Shown here in pieces: positions 1 to 8,358 of a stretch of 64,000 nucleotides of DNA. The DNA is taken from assembly GCA_012513435.1 (NCBI GenBank), contig JAAZCE010000017.1:30631-94630 (forward strand), written 5' to 3'. The notes under the pieces were generated by a model. That model made no database searches, was not told the DNA's origin, and saw only the letters and a list, made by a program, of their open reading frames with translations. The position numbers and the translations under genes were made by a program. Numbering within the stretch: the first letter of the stretch is position 1; every line of letters begins with the position of its first letter. The DNA is from Clostridiales bacterium (lineage in GTDB: Bacteria > Bacillota > Clostridia > Peptostreptococcales > Anaerovoracaceae).

Positions 1-158
1 CACTAAAGGAAAAGGGATTTCTTGTCCGTCATTTGGACATAGCCAGACTCGATAATTACAACAGGGTGACTATAGGCACGGAATCTCAGATGAACAGGCT
101 TGTGGAAGCCATAGAAGAAGTGATTGAGGAAGAAAGTAAGCAAGGAGGTGTATTATGA
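1..158 (+). CDS. hisC: Histidinol-phosphate aminotransferase, C-terminal end (partial)
   Basis: Only the last 51 codons are in the window, read in the frame starting at base 3 and ending at TGA 156-158. The translation contains GFLVRHLD, an Arg-Val-Thr-Ile-Gly-Thr stretch and an acidic helical end, which matches the C-terminus of HisC, the PLP enzyme that converts imidazole-acetol phosphate to histidinol phosphate. In this family the RVTIGT strand carries an arginine that holds the substrate. The stop overlaps the hisB start as ATGA, so the two are probably translationally coupled. The assignment rests on a short C-terminal piece plus its place in front of hisB. Confidence 0.8.
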   Translation, partial: LKEKGFLVRHLDIARLDNYNRVTIGTESQMNRLVEAIEEVIEEESKQGGVL

Positions 159-742
159 GAAAAGGTGAAGTGAAACGAAAGACTAATGAAACCGACGTAC
201 ATTTGTCTCTAGAGCTGGATGGAAAGGGAGCATCGGACATTGATACGGGCTGTGGCTTTCTGGATCACATGCTTACTCTTTTTGCATCTCACGGATCCTT
301 TGACCTTAAGATAAGGTGCAGGGGCGACAGACACGTGGATGACCACCACTCGGTGGAGGACATAGGCATATGTCTGGGGCAGGCGTTCTACAAGGCACTA
401 GGAGATAAGCAGGGAATCGCAAGATACGCAGAGAGGATACTTCCTATGGACGAAGCCCTCATACTTACTGCAGTGGACATATCCGGCAGAGGATATCTGG
501 CATACGATCTTCAGATACCTACGGAAAAAATAGGCAGCTTTGACAGTCAGCTCATAGAAGAATTCTGGCTGGCCTTTGCCAGAGAGTCGGGGATAACCTT
601 GCATATCCGAAGGCTTGCCGGTGCCAATTCACATCACATAGCCGAAGGCGCATTTAAATCTGCCGCCAGAAGCCTGGCAATGGCAGTGGATTACGACGAA
701 AAGAGAAAAGGTCAGATACCTTCTACAAAAGGAGTTTTATAG
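155..742 (+). CDS. hisB: Imidazoleglycerol-phosphate dehydratase
   Basis: 195 aa, the usual length of a monofunctional IGP dehydratase; it dehydrates imidazole-glycerol phosphate to imidazole-acetol phosphate in histidine synthesis in the cytoplasm. The family's metal-binding histidine clusters are visible: GFLDHML near residue 35, DDHHSVEDIG near residue 62, and NSHHIAEGAFK near residue 157. There is no fused phosphatase domain, consistent with a separate histidinol phosphatase at 3498-4304. The ATG overlaps the hisC stop, and an AAGGAGG ribosome site lies just upstream (140-146). hisH begins directly after the stop, so this is the middle of a tight his operon. Confidence 0.97.
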   Translation: MRKGEVKRKTNETDVHLSLELDGKGASDIDTGCGFLDHMLTLFASHGSFDLKIRCRGDRHVDDHHSVEDIGICLGQAFYKALGDKQGIARYAERILPMDEALILTAVDISGRGYLAYDLQIPTEKIGSFDSQLIEEFWLAFARESGITLHIRRLAGANSHHIAEGAFKSAARSLAMAVDYDEKRKGQIPSTKGVL

Positions 743-1360
743 ATGATAGCAATAGTTGATTACGGAGTGGGCAACCTCTTTTCCCTTAAAAGCTCTCTGT
801 CCTTTATAGGCCAGGATGCTGAGATAAGCGGTGATGCGGCGACCATCAAAAAAGCAGACAAGCTGATTTTGCCGGGAGTAGGCGCTTTTGCTGATGCAAG
901 AGCTAAGCTGAAGGAGAGCGGTCTTGAGGATACTCTTTACAGCAAGATCCGCAGGGGGACACCTGTTATGGGAATATGCCTGGGAATGCAGCTACTCTTT
1001 GAAAAGAGCATGGAGTACGGCGAGCATGAAGGACTGGGCCTTATCAAAGGAGCCGTAAGGCCCCTTGAAGGAAAGATATCAAGAGAACTGAAGATACCCC
1101 ACATAGGATGGAACGTACTGCATTTTGCGGGAGAAAAACACCCTGTTTTTAAGTACGTGAAGGATGGGGATTTCGTATACTTCGTTCATTCATATTACGG
1201 AGCTGACTGTGAGGAGTCCCTGATAGGAACCACCGAGTACGGGGTTGAGATTACGGCAGCTGTGGCTGAGAAAAATGTCTGCGGATGTCAGTTTCACCCG
1301 GAGAAAAGCGGAGCTGTAGGTCTTGATATTTTACGTGGCTTTTGCCAATGGGAGGGTTAG
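743..1360 (+). CDS. hisH: Imidazole glycerol phosphate synthase, glutaminase subunit
   Basis: 205 aa class I glutamine amidotransferase. It releases ammonia from glutamine and passes it to HisF for formation of IGP and AICAR. The nucleophile elbow GICLGMQLLF (Cys near residue 77) and the C-terminal catalytic His and Glu in QFHPEKSG are present; the oxyanion motif LPGVGAF lies near residue 45. The start codon follows the hisB stop without any gap, and hisA follows four bases after the stop. Length and motifs are ordinary. Confidence 0.97.
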   Translation: MIAIVDYGVGNLFSLKSSLSFIGQDAEISGDAATIKKADKLILPGVGAFADARAKLKESGLEDTLYSKIRRGTPVMGICLGMQLLFEKSMEYGEHEGLGLIKGAVRPLEGKISRELKIPHIGWNVLHFAGEKHPVFKYVKDGDFVYFVHSYYGADCEESLIGTTEYGVEITAAVAEKNVCGCQFHPEKSGAVGLDILRGFCQWEG

Positions 1361-1364
1361 CTTT

Positions 1365-2078
1365 ATGAATATATTCCCTGCAATAGATTTATATCAGGGC
1401 TGTGTAGTCAGGCTTTTTCAGGGCGACTACAAGCAAATGACGGTTTACAGTCGGGAGCCTGTCAAAACGGCTCTGGAGTTTAAGGCCCTGGGAGCCTCCT
1501 ATCTGCATCTTGTGGATTTGGAGGGAGCCAAAGGCGGAGAAACTCCTAATATAGATAAAGTGGCAGACATAGTTTGCAGGACGTCCATGTTCATCGAAAT
1601 CGGCGGCGGCATCAGGACTATGGAAACTGTAAAAAAGTATTTTAATATAGGTGTGGACCGGGTCATACTGGGTACAGCTGCCGTTACGAATGAGGATTTT
1701 TTGAAGGAAGCAGTGGAGGCCTATGGTGAAAAAATAGCTGTGGGTGTGGACTGCAGAGACGATATGGTGGCGATTAAGGGCTGGACCGAGGATTCCGGAC
1801 TGACCTGCGACCAAATGTGCCAAAGGATGGAGGCTATAGGTGTCAGAACCTTAATATGTACTGATATCTCAAGAGACGGGGCCATGAGGGGAGCTAACAG
1901 AGCTTTGTATAAGGAGCTCTCCTTGAAGTATGATATGAATATAGTTGCATCAGGTGGAGTTTCTTCTATTGAAGATGTCAAAGAGCTGGCAGCTCTTTCC
2001 CTCTACGGGGTAATAATCGGCAAGGCATATTATACAGGAGCAATAGATATAAGAGAGGCAATAGAGGTGGCAAAATGA
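1365..2078 (+). CDS. hisA: ProFAR isomerase (1-(5-phosphoribosyl)-5-[(5-phosphoribosylamino)methylideneamino]imidazole-4-carboxamide isomerase)
   Basis: 237 aa (beta/alpha)8 barrel that opens the ribose of ProFAR to PRFAR. The N-terminal catalytic Asp is in FPAIDLYQG, the second Asp is in TDISRDGAM near residue 169, and phosphate loops GGGIR and ASGGVSS are present. The longest frame opens further upstream inside hisH, but the protein family starts at MNIFPAIDL, and a GGGAGGG ribosome site (1350-1356) is correctly spaced from ATG 1365, so I use that start. The stop overlaps hisF as ATGA. HisA and HisF are paralogous barrels side by side, as is usual. Confidence 0.96.
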   Translation: MNIFPAIDLYQGCVVRLFQGDYKQMTVYSREPVKTALEFKALGASYLHLVDLEGAKGGETPNIDKVADIVCRTSMFIEIGGGIRTMETVKKYFNIGVDRVILGTAAVTNEDFLKEAVEAYGEKIAVGVDCRDDMVAIKGWTEDSGLTCDQMCQRMEAIGVRTLICTDISRDGAMRGANRALYKELSLKYDMNIVASGGVSSIEDVKELAALSLYGVIIGKAYYTGAIDIREAIEVAK

Positions 2079-2833
2079 TTACTAAGAGAATAATACCATG
2101 TCTAGATGTTAAAAACGGTCGTGTGGTCAAGGGAGTGAATTTCAAAGAGCTGACAGACGTATCCTCCCCTGTGGAGTTAGGCAAGTACTACAGCGATAAA
2201 GGCGCAGATGAGCTGGTGTTTTATGACATTACAGCCTCGTCAGAGGACAGAGCTCTGTTCACAGATATACTGAAGCAGGTGGCTGCTGCCATTTTTATCC
2301 CCCTGACAGTGGGAGGCGGTATCAATACCCTTGAAGACTTTGACAGAGTGCTGAAATGTGGCGCAGACAAGGTAAGCGTCAATACGGGAGCAATAAAGAA
2401 CCCAGCTATAATCCGTCAGGCAGCAGAAAGATATGGCAATCAGTGCGTAGTTCTGTCTGTTGACGTGAAAAGGGTGAACGGAGTTTTCAGGGTTTTTGCA
2501 AGAGGCGGCAGAGAGAATACGGGAATGGAAGCCATTTCCTGGATAAAGGACTGCGTCAGTCAGGGAGCAGGAGAGGTAGTAGTGAATTCCATAGATACGG
2601 ACGGCGTGAAGCAAGGTTTTGACATTGAAATGCTTAAGGCTGTTTGCGGTGCGGTGAATGTTCCGGTCATAGCATCGGGAGGCGCAGGAGGCGCACAAGA
2701 TTTTGTGGAGCTTTTTAAGGAGATTCCTGATGTGGATGCAGGACTGGCAGCATCTATTTTTCACTTCGGAGAAGTGGAGATAGCAGACCTTAAGGAAAGC
2801 TTAAGAAAAAATAATATTGAGGTAAGGATATAG
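2075..2833 (+). CDS. hisF: Imidazole glycerol phosphate synthase, cyclase subunit
   Basis: 252 aa (beta/alpha)8 barrel. It takes ammonia from HisH and converts PRFAR to imidazole-glycerol phosphate plus AICAR. The catalytic aspartates are in [14 protein letters not shown] (near residue 11) and [12 protein letters not shown] (near residue 130); phosphate-binding GGGI and ASGGAG loops are visible. ATG 2075 overlaps the hisA stop. A gap of two bases separates it from hisIE. Length is typical. Confidence 0.97.
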   Translation: MITKRIIPCLDVKNGRVVKGVNFKELTDVSSPVELGKYYSDKGADELVFYDITASSEDRALFTDILKQVAAAIFIPLTVGGGINTLEDFDRVLKCGADKVSVNTGAIKNPAIIRQAAERYGNQCVVLSVDVKRVNGVFRVFARGGRENTGMEAISWIKDCVSQGAGEVVVNSIDTDGVKQGFDIEMLKAVCGAVNVPVIASGGAGGAQDFVELFKEIPDVDAGLAASIFHFGEVEIADLKESLRKNNIEVRI

Positions 2834-2835
2834 AT

Positions 2836-3501
2836 ATGGATAAGAGCATAAACGTAGACATAGAAAAATTGAAATTTGATAACAAAGGGCTGATGCCCGC
2901 AATAGTGATTGACGCTGTGAGTAAGAAGGTGCTTACCCTGGCATACATGAATAAGGAGAGCCTTACCATATCAATGGAAAGGGGGCTGGCCTGCTTTTGG
3001 AGCAGGTCCAGACAGGAGCTATGGCTCAAGGGAGAGACAAGCGGCAATTATCAGCATATAATCTCCATAACAGCCGATTGTGACAGGGATGCTCTCGTGG
3101 TAATGGTGGAGAAAGACGGACCGGCATGTCACCTGGGTAATGATTCATGCTTTGAATCCCCACTATGGTATAGCCCTGAGCTTAGAGAGTTCTCTTACGG
3201 TGGTTTAATGAAGCTGATTGAAGGAAGAAGAACCGAGAAGAAGGAAGGTTCGTATACTTCCTATCTCTTTGAAAAAGGTATAGACAAAATTCTTAAAAAG
3301 GTGGGAGAGGAATCCACTGAGGTAATTATTGCAGGGAAGGCCGGCGACAAGAAGGAAACCATATACGAAATATCTGACTTGGCATATCACATCATGGTTC
3401 TCATGGTGGAAATGGGAATTTCCCTTGAGGATATCCAGAAGGAGCTGGCATCACGCCATGTTATAGACCGCAAAGTAAAACAGGAGAAAATGACAAAATG
3501 A
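2836..3501 (+). CDS. hisI: Bifunctional phosphoribosyl-AMP cyclohydrolase / phosphoribosyl-ATP pyrophosphatase
   Basis: 221 aa fusion (HisIE). Residues about 1-120 are the cyclohydrolase, with [17 protein letters not shown] and the metal-binding aspartates and cysteines in TADCDRDA and [12 protein letters not shown]. Residues about 125-215 are the MazG-like pyrophosphatase, with [24 protein letters not shown] and [10 protein letters not shown]. Together they carry out steps 2 and 3 of histidine synthesis. It is translationally coupled by ATGA to the following phosphatase gene. Separate hisI and hisE genes are common in other bacteria, so the fusion is a lineage trait, not an oddity. Confidence 0.96.
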   Translation: MDKSINVDIEKLKFDNKGLMPAIVIDAVSKKVLTLAYMNKESLTISMERGLACFWSRSRQELWLKGETSGNYQHIISITADCDRDALVVMVEKDGPACHLGNDSCFESPLWYSPELREFSYGGLMKLIEGRRTEKKEGSYTSYLFEKGIDKILKKVGEESTEVIIAGKAGDKKETIYEISDLAYHIMVLMVEMGISLEDIQKELASRHVIDRKVKQEKMTK

Positions 3502-4304
3502 TTTTATCCGACTATCACGTACACACCAATTATACAGATGGTAGCAACAGTCCTGAAGAAATGGTCTTGAGGGCTGTTGATCTTGGCATGAAATCCCTAG
3601 GATTCTCGGAGCACGCTTACGTTTCATTTGACCCGGACTGCCGCCTCGACCTGGACCAAATCGGGCTTTACAAAAGGGAGATAAAACGCCTGAAAGAAAA
3701 GTACGCAGGGCAGATAGAAATCCTGTGCGGCATTGAGATGGACTACGATTCACAGGACGACCCATATGACTATGACTACGTCATAGGTTCCGTTCACTAT
3801 TTGGATGTAGGTGGAGAAAGATACAGCGTAGACGTTTCCCCGGAGGAAACCCGCATATGTGTCAACAGACTCTTCGGCGGGGATTATGACAGCTACGCCG
3901 AGGCCTATTACGAAAAGGTGGCTGCATTGTGTGAGAAGTGGCCTGTTAATATAATCGGACACTTTGATTTGATAAGAAAGTATGAGATTTCAGGAGCATG
4001 TCCCGATGCTTCAAGCATAAGGTACAGGCTTGCCTGGCAGGATGCGGTGAAAGCTATCTGTAGCAAGGGCTCCTTTGAAATAAACACAGGAGCCGTGGCA
4101 AGAGGATATAGGAAGATGCCATACCCGGAACCAGCAATCTTGGAAAGGTTGAAGGCTTTAGGTGGAAGTGTAGTTATATCAGGAGATTGTCACTCCAAGG
4201 AGGCCCTCACGGCAGGCTTTGACGTTGCCCAAATACTGGCAAAGGAGGCCGGTTTTGGGCAGCTGGGGTTTACGGATATGGCTGGAAATTTTCACGGGCA
4301 GTAA
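3498..4304 (+). CDS. hisJ: Histidinol-phosphatase, PHP family
   Basis: 268 aa polymerase-and-histidinol-phosphatase (PHP) fold hydrolase. The N-terminal metal motif [11 protein letters not shown], the SEHAY motif near residue 38, CGIEMDY near residue 82, GSVHYLD near residue 97, GHFDL near residue 156 and the C-terminal GDCHS are the metal ligands expected for this family. It removes phosphate from histidinol phosphate, the step that in other bacteria is done by a HAD domain fused to HisB. The start overlaps the hisIE stop (ATGA) and it closes the his operon, with a convergent gene five bases further on. I see no clear intrinsic terminator between them. Confidence 0.92.
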   Translation: MILSDYHVHTNYTDGSNSPEEMVLRAVDLGMKSLGFSEHAYVSFDPDCRLDLDQIGLYKREIKRLKEKYAGQIEILCGIEMDYDSQDDPYDYDYVIGSVHYLDVGGERYSVDVSPEETRICVNRLFGGDYDSYAEAYYEKVAALCEKWPVNIIGHFDLIRKYEISGACPDASSIRYRLAWQDAVKAICSKGSFEINTGAVARGYRKMPYPEPAILERLKALGGSVVISGDCHSKEALTAGFDVAQILAKEAGFGQLGFTDMAGNFHGQ

Positions 4305-4309
4305 ATTAT

Positions 4310-4732
4310 CTAAACTACATTTTGCGCTCTTTCGCGGAGAATGATTTCTTCTTGGTCTTCCGTATCGTCCAAGGTTATCCCGTGAGGACGTTTTTTCTTT
4401 GTATCCGGTTCTACGCAAACGAAGGTTATGAAGCCCTCTACATTCTGGCCGGCTTCTATTTCGCAGAGTGCCTTGACGTGAACCATCAGGCTTGTTGTTC
4501 CGGTCTTGACAATACGCCCGTATATAGTCAGTATATCCCCTTTTTGTACGGGTTTTTTGAAGGTGAAGCCGTGTACGTTTACACACAGAACATCCTGAGG
4601 TCTTCCGTGAACCGCAGCAGCCGTAATAAATCCAGCTTCCACAAGCCATTCGGCAGTTCTTCCGGCAAACAGTGTGCCGTGGTGGTTCAAATCTTCGGAT
4701 TTAACTAAATGAGATATTTTAAATTCTTTCAT
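4310..4732 (-). CDS. Acyl-CoA thioesterase, hot-dog fold (YciA/YkhA type)
   Basis: 140 aa single hot-dog domain. The active-site region DLNHHGTLFAGRTAEWLVEAG (first part near residues 13-25, Asn-His then Gly and an acidic residue in the helix) matches the YciA/YkhA/BACH thioesterase family, which hydrolyses acyl-CoAs. The second half has the VHVKALCE strand typical of the dimer interface. An AGAGGA ribosome site lies about 8 bases upstream of the ATG. It is transcribed on its own, convergent with the his operon and divergent from the lysine operon leader. The substrate cannot be told from the sequence. Confidence 0.85.
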   Translation of the reverse strand: MKEFKISHLVKSEDLNHHGTLFAGRTAEWLVEAGFITAAAVHGRPQDVLCVNVHGFTFKKPVQKGDILTIYGRIVKTGTTSLMVHVKALCEIEAGQNVEGFITFVCVEPDTKKKRPHGITLDDTEDQEEIILRERAQNVV

Positions 4733-4754
4733 GCTGTCATTCCTCTCTTCTGAT

Positions 4755-4782
4755 ATATTATATGCGAAGTATTATCTGTCAA
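4755..4782 (-). promoter_or_regulatory. Putative sigma-A promoter of the thioesterase gene
   Basis: On the minus strand, TTGACA (4782-4777) is followed after 16 bases by TAATAT (4760-4755), about 25 bases before the ATG. The -35 is perfect and the -10 matches four of six positions. Confidence 0.5.
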
Positions 4783-4966
4783 AGTGAGTGTATGACATTT
4801 ATCGATTAAAATCAACTGATTGGATTTAAGTATACATTATATTATCCTCACAGGTCATGCTGCATCTGAGGCCTCACAAATATTTTATCAATTAGTTGTT
4901 GACAAACAACAAATAACGTGATAAGCTTTGTTACAATACAACAAAAACGAAAGGAAAATAAAGAAA

Positions 4967-5017
4967 ATGTACAACTTGCAATTTACAGCTTTCAATAAAA
5001 AATGTGGTAAACCTTGA
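4967..5017 (+). CDS. Possible 16-residue leader peptide with three Lys codons
   Basis: ATG 4967 opens a 16-codon frame (MYNLQFTAFNKKCGKP) closed by TGA 5015-5017. An AAGGA stretch (4951-4955) lies 11 bases upstream. Lysine codons are at positions 11, 12 and 15, near the end, and the downstream operon makes lysine, so a translated attenuator peptide is conceivable. The ORF is short and A-rich DNA gives Lys codons by chance, so this is a weak call. Confidence 0.3.
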   Translation: MYNLQFTAFNKKCGKP

Positions 5018-5035
5018 TGTCTGCCTGTGATTTAT

Positions 5036-5067
5036 TCATGGGGAGATAATATTTGTTTGCCCCATGA
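5036..5067 (+). promoter_or_regulatory. Leader hairpin upstream of the attenuator
   Basis: An 8-bp perfect stem, TCATGGGG (5036-5043) with CCCCATGA (5060-5067), encloses a 16-base loop. Its 3' arm overlaps TGAGACGA (5065-5072), which can pair instead with TCGTCTTA (5099-5106), the 5' arm of the terminator. The hairpin and terminator are therefore compatible with each other and both exclude the middle pairing. Confidence 0.5.
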
Positions 5068-5096
5068 GACGAAAGTTTGACAGTTGTTGTGTATAT

Positions 5097-5129
5097 AATC
5101 GTCTTAGGGAATACTAAGGCGATTTTTTT
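5097..5129 (+). terminator. Intrinsic terminator inside the leader (attenuator)
   Basis: An 11-bp stem (5097-5107 with 5114-5124, one G-U pair), a 6-base loop and a run of seven T (5123-5129). It ends about 15 bases before the ddh ribosome site. There is no gene upstream on this strand for it to close, so it most likely acts as a regulated terminator. Confidence 0.8.
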
Positions 5130-5158
5130 ATTATCTATAGGAAAGGAAGGTGATCGTT

Positions 5159-6142
5159 ATGAAAAGAGTAGGAATAATGGGCTACGGCAATTTAGGAAGG
5201 GGAGTCGAATGTGCTCTGAAACATTCAAGGGATATGAAGTTAAAAGCAGTTTTCACCAGACGCAACCCCGATTCTATCGACGTGAAGACAGAGGGTGTAT
5301 CGGTGGTATCCGCGGCAGATGCAGATAAATGGCAGGGTGAAATAGATGTGATGATACTGTGTGGAGGAAGCGCAACGGATCTTAGAGGGCAGTCGGTGGA
5401 ATATGGTGGAATGTTCAACATTGTTGACAGCTTTGATTCCCACGGGGATATAGTAAGACACTTCAAGGACGTTGACAGGGCCGCAGTCAATGGAGGAAAG
5501 CTGGCAGTCATATCGGCTGGATGGGACCCGGGACTTTTTTCTCTGGCAAGGGTCTACGGCCAGGCCGTACTGCCGGAGGGTCAGAGTCAAACCTTCTGGG
5601 GCAAAGGTTTGTCTCAGGGACACTCAGATGCCATAAGGCGTATAGACGGAGTAGTAGATGCCAGGCAGTATACTATCCCTCTGGAGGAAGCAGTTAAAAA
5701 GGCAAGAGAAGGTAAAGCCTCACATCTTACAGCAGGAGAAAAGCACAGGCGGCAGTGCTTCGTAGTAGCCCGAGAAGGGGCTGACAGGGACAGGATAAGA
5801 GCTGAAATAATCAGTATGCCAAACTACTTTGTCGATTATGAAACCATTGTGGAATTTATTACTGAGGCAGAATTGGTAAGGGATCACAGCTCCATGGCTC
5901 ACGGAGGATTTGTAATAAGGACAGGAAGAAGCGGATGGGAGCTTCAGGAGAAAAACGTTATCGAATACAAGCTAGACCTTGAATCTAATCCGGAATTCAC
6001 AGGCTCGGTTCTTACGGCAGTGGCCAGAGCGGTGTGCGTAATGGCAGGGGAGGGCCAGAGAGGATGCAGATCTATGCTGGATATACCTCCTTCGTACCTT
6101 CTGCCACAGACGAGAGAAGAGTTATTGTCAAGTATTATGTAA
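5159..6142 (+). CDS. ddh: meso-Diaminopimelate dehydrogenase
   Basis: 327 aa NADPH enzyme that reductively aminates tetrahydrodipicolinate to meso-diaminopimelate in one step, bypassing the acylated intermediates of the DapD/E/F route. The Rossmann motif GIMGYGNLGRGVE is at the N-terminus, and CGGSATD, VDSFDSHGD, SAGWDPGLFSLARV, FWGKGLSQGHSDAIRRIDGV and the HGG near residue 250 are all family-specific. GTG 5150 is in frame, but the ribosome site AGGAAGG (5144-5150) is spaced for ATG 5159. It is the first gene of a four-gene lysine/peptidoglycan-precursor operon. Confidence 0.95.
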   Translation: MKRVGIMGYGNLGRGVECALKHSRDMKLKAVFTRRNPDSIDVKTEGVSVVSAADADKWQGEIDVMILCGGSATDLRGQSVEYGGMFNIVDSFDSHGDIVRHFKDVDRAAVNGGKLAVISAGWDPGLFSLARVYGQAVLPEGQSQTFWGKGLSQGHSDAIRRIDGVVDARQYTIPLEEAVKKAREGKASHLTAGEKHRRQCFVVAREGADRDRIRAEIISMPNYFVDYETIVEFITEAELVRDHSSMAHGGFVIRTGRSGWELQEKNVIEYKLDLESNPEFTGSVLTAVARAVCVMAGEGQRGCRSMLDIPPSYLLPQTREELLSSIM

Positions 6143-6163
6143 AGGTTAAGATAGGACAGAAGA

Positions 6164-7444
6164 ATGATACGAAAAGATAAAATAGGCGGCATAAGCATAG
6201 AGAACATAGTACGGGAAACAGGCACGCCGGTATATATATACGACGAGGACGTCCTTATAAAAAGAATGAGAGAGTTTAAAGAAAACTTTACATCCTCCCG
6301 GTTTCAGACGAGAGTCCTTTACGCATCAAAGGCATTTGCCTGCAGAGAAATAATCAGATTGGCGGCAAGAGAAGGTCTGGGCCTTGATGTTGTAAGCGGC
6401 GGTGAGCTTCACTGTGCTGGGGGTACACCTATGGACAGAAACATGATATATTTTCACGGAAACAATAAGACACGCCATGAGCTTAAGATGGCACTTAGCG
6501 GAGGGGCAGGAACCATAGTGGTGGATAACAGCCAGGAGCTTGATGAACTAGCGGACATACAGAAGGATGCTGAGGAAACAACGGGAATACTCATAAGAAT
6601 AAATCCCGGAATCGAAGCCCACACCCATGAGTATATTGCCACGGCAAGGAAGGACAGCAAGTTCGGTATATCTATCGACGACAGGCACCAGATTCGGGAA
6701 ATAATACAGAAGATAATCAGGTGTGAGAATCTTAGGTTCAGAGGATTTCATGCACATATAGGCTCCCAGATATTCTCCAGAGAGGCCTTCGTGAAAGAGA
6801 TAGAAGCCATGGCTGAATACATCGGTGAAATGGAAGACTTTTGCGGGATTGAAATAGAGGAGCTGAACTTGGGAGGTGGCTTCGCTGTAAGATACACGGA
6901 CGAAGATAGTCCCATTCCTATAGGCCCTCTCTGCAGAACTATAGTTGAGGCTTGCGAAGGGAAGGTGATGCAGCTTGGGCTGCACTTAAAGAGACTGACA
7001 ATAGAGCCGGGAAGGGGCATAGCTGCAGAAGCGGGGACAACCGTATACAGCGTGGGTTATAAGAAGAAGACAGAAACAAAGGAATATATATTTGTAGACG
7101 GCGGCATGGCAGACAATATACGACCGGCGCTCTACGGAGCTGAATATCACTGTGAAAACATAAGCAGGCCCGAGGGCTCAAGCAGAAATGAATATGTCGT
7201 AGCCGGCAAATGCTGTGAATCAGGAGATATTCTTATTAAGTCGGCGCTTTTGCCGGAAACAAAAAAAGGTGACCTGCTGGCCGTATACACTACAGGAGCA
7301 TACGGCTACAGCATGGCATCCAATTACAACAGACTGGGAAGGCCGGCGGTAGTGTTTGCCTCTGGCGGCGAAGCTAGGCTGATAATGAGGCGCGAAACAT
7401 ACGAAGATATGGAAGCCCTTGAAATAAACAGAAAAATAATATAA
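6164..7444 (+). CDS. lysA: Diaminopimelate decarboxylase
   Basis: 426 aa fold-III PLP decarboxylase that makes lysine from meso-diaminopimelate. The PLP lysine is in YASKAF near residue 54, the phosphate-binding GGGF motif is at about residue 241, HIGSQI near residue 197 and EPGRGI near residue 280. The C-terminal catalytic cysteine and Glu are in CCESGD, and GAYGYSMASNYN near residue 382 is a family signature. It begins 21 bases after ddh and is followed by dapA. An atypical, weak ribosome site (AGGACAG) precedes the ATG. Confidence 0.95.
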   Translation: MIRKDKIGGISIENIVRETGTPVYIYDEDVLIKRMREFKENFTSSRFQTRVLYASKAFACREIIRLAAREGLGLDVVSGGELHCAGGTPMDRNMIYFHGNNKTRHELKMALSGGAGTIVVDNSQELDELADIQKDAEETTGILIRINPGIEAHTHEYIATARKDSKFGISIDDRHQIREIIQKIIRCENLRFRGFHAHIGSQIFSREAFVKEIEAMAEYIGEMEDFCGIEIEELNLGGGFAVRYTDEDSPIPIGPLCRTIVEACEGKVMQLGLHLKRLTIEPGRGIAAEAGTTVYSVGYKKKTETKEYIFVDGGMADNIRPALYGAEYHCENISRPEGSSRNEYVVAGKCCESGDILIKSALLPETKKGDLLAVYTTGAYGYSMASNYNRLGRPAVVFASGGEARLIMRRETYEDMEALEINRKII

Positions 7445-7476
7445 ACAACTAAGTAAAGAAAGAAGAGGAAAAACAA

Positions 7477-8358
7477 ATGAATAGAATAACAGGTTCCATA
7501 GTAGCACTTATTACACCCTTTAATGAGGACATGAGCGTAAATTTCACAAAGCTGGGAGAACTTCTTGACTGGCATATAGAGAACAAGACCGATGCCATAT
7601 TGATTCTCGGAACAACCAGTGAATCGCCGACCATGACTCATGAGGAGGATTTGGATATATGTCATTATACAGTTGAGAGAGTGGGAGGGAGAGTTCCCAT
7701 TATCGCCAGTAGCGGTTCTAACTGCACTGCCTCTGTTATCCAATATAGTCTTGATTTTCAGGCTGCCGGAGCAGATGCAGTGATGAACATTGCACCTTAC
7801 TACAACAAGGCTAACAAGGAAGGAATGTACAGACATTTTGCAGATGTGGCAGATGTTATTGATATCCCTCTCATCATGTATAACGTTCCCGGAAGAACAG
7901 GCTGCAGCATACCTGTTGACGTTGTAGGCAGACTGTCTCAGCACGAAAACATAGTAGGGATAAAGGAGGCCAGTGGCGATCTTTCCTATGTAGCTAAGAT
8001 TGCAAGATATGCCAATGAAAACTTTGCCATATACAGCGGCAACGACGATGTTATATTGCCGGTGCTATCCCTTGGAGGCTCAGGAGTTATCTCTGTTCTG
8101 GCTAACGTAATGCCTGAGGAAACTCACAATATGGTCATGAGCTATCTCAAGGGTGATGTCAATGGAGCCATGGTGGAGCAAATAAGGCTTATGCAGCTTA
8201 TAAATAACTTGTTCATAGAGGTAAATCCTATTCCGGTAAAGGAAGCTATGAACCTTATGGGTATGAATGTAGGTGGATTCCGACTACCTCTGTGCGAAGC
8301 GGACCCTGCAAACAGGGAGATACTTCGAGCAAGCATGGAAAGCGCAGGTCTAATATGA
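7477..8358 (+). CDS. dapA: 4-Hydroxy-tetrahydrodipicolinate synthase
   Basis: 293 aa class I aldolase-type barrel that condenses pyruvate with aspartate semialdehyde. The Schiff-base lysine is in GIKEASGD near residue 161, the catalytic tyrosine in MYNVPGRTG near residue 133, and the Thr-Thr of GTTSESPTM near residue 44. The AGAGGA ribosome site is 8 bases before the ATG. Its stop overlaps the dapB start as ATGA. No lysC or asd is in the window, so aspartate semialdehyde must be supplied from elsewhere. Confidence 0.96.
   Translation: MNRITGSIVALITPFNEDMSVNFTKLGELLDWHIENKTDAILILGTTSESPTMTHEEDLDICHYTVERVGGRVPIIASSGSNCTASVIQYSLDFQAAGADAVMNIAPYYNKANKEGMYRHFADVADVIDIPLIMYNVPGRTGCSIPVDVVGRLSQHENIVGIKEASGDLSYVAKIARYANENFAIYSGNDDVILPVLSLGGSGVISVLANVMPEETHNMVMSYLKGDVNGAMVEQIRLMQLINNLFIEVNPIPVKEAMNLMGMNVGGFRLPLCEADPANREILRASMESAGLI

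Larger units (their letters stand above)
4783..5158 (+). promoter_or_regulatory. Long leader region of the ddh-lysA-dapA-dapB operon
   Basis: This gene-poor stretch lies between the divergent thioesterase and ddh. It holds a possible promoter region around 4899-4937 (TTGACA at 4899-4904, inside an inverted repeat GTTGT-N6-ACAAC; TACAAT at 4932-4937, but the spacing between them is wrong for one promoter), a small ORF at 4967-5017, a hairpin at 5036-5067 and a strong terminator at 5097-5129. I see no L-box (lysine riboswitch) signature and no T-box AGGGTGGNACCGCG motif. Since no gene upstream reads toward ddh, the terminator can only act on the operon's own leader transcript, which implies transcription attenuation. 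Confidence 0.55.

Noticed and set aside
5077..5099. TTGACA and TATAAT just upstream of ddh
   Set aside because: Only 11 bases separate them, too short for a sigma-A promoter, and a start from this -10 would fall inside the terminator stem.
4870..5130. Lysine riboswitch (L-box) or T-box in the ddh leader
   Set aside because: No L-box core and no T-box AGGGTGGNACCGCG motif or specifier stem could be found by eye; only hairpins and the terminator are supported.
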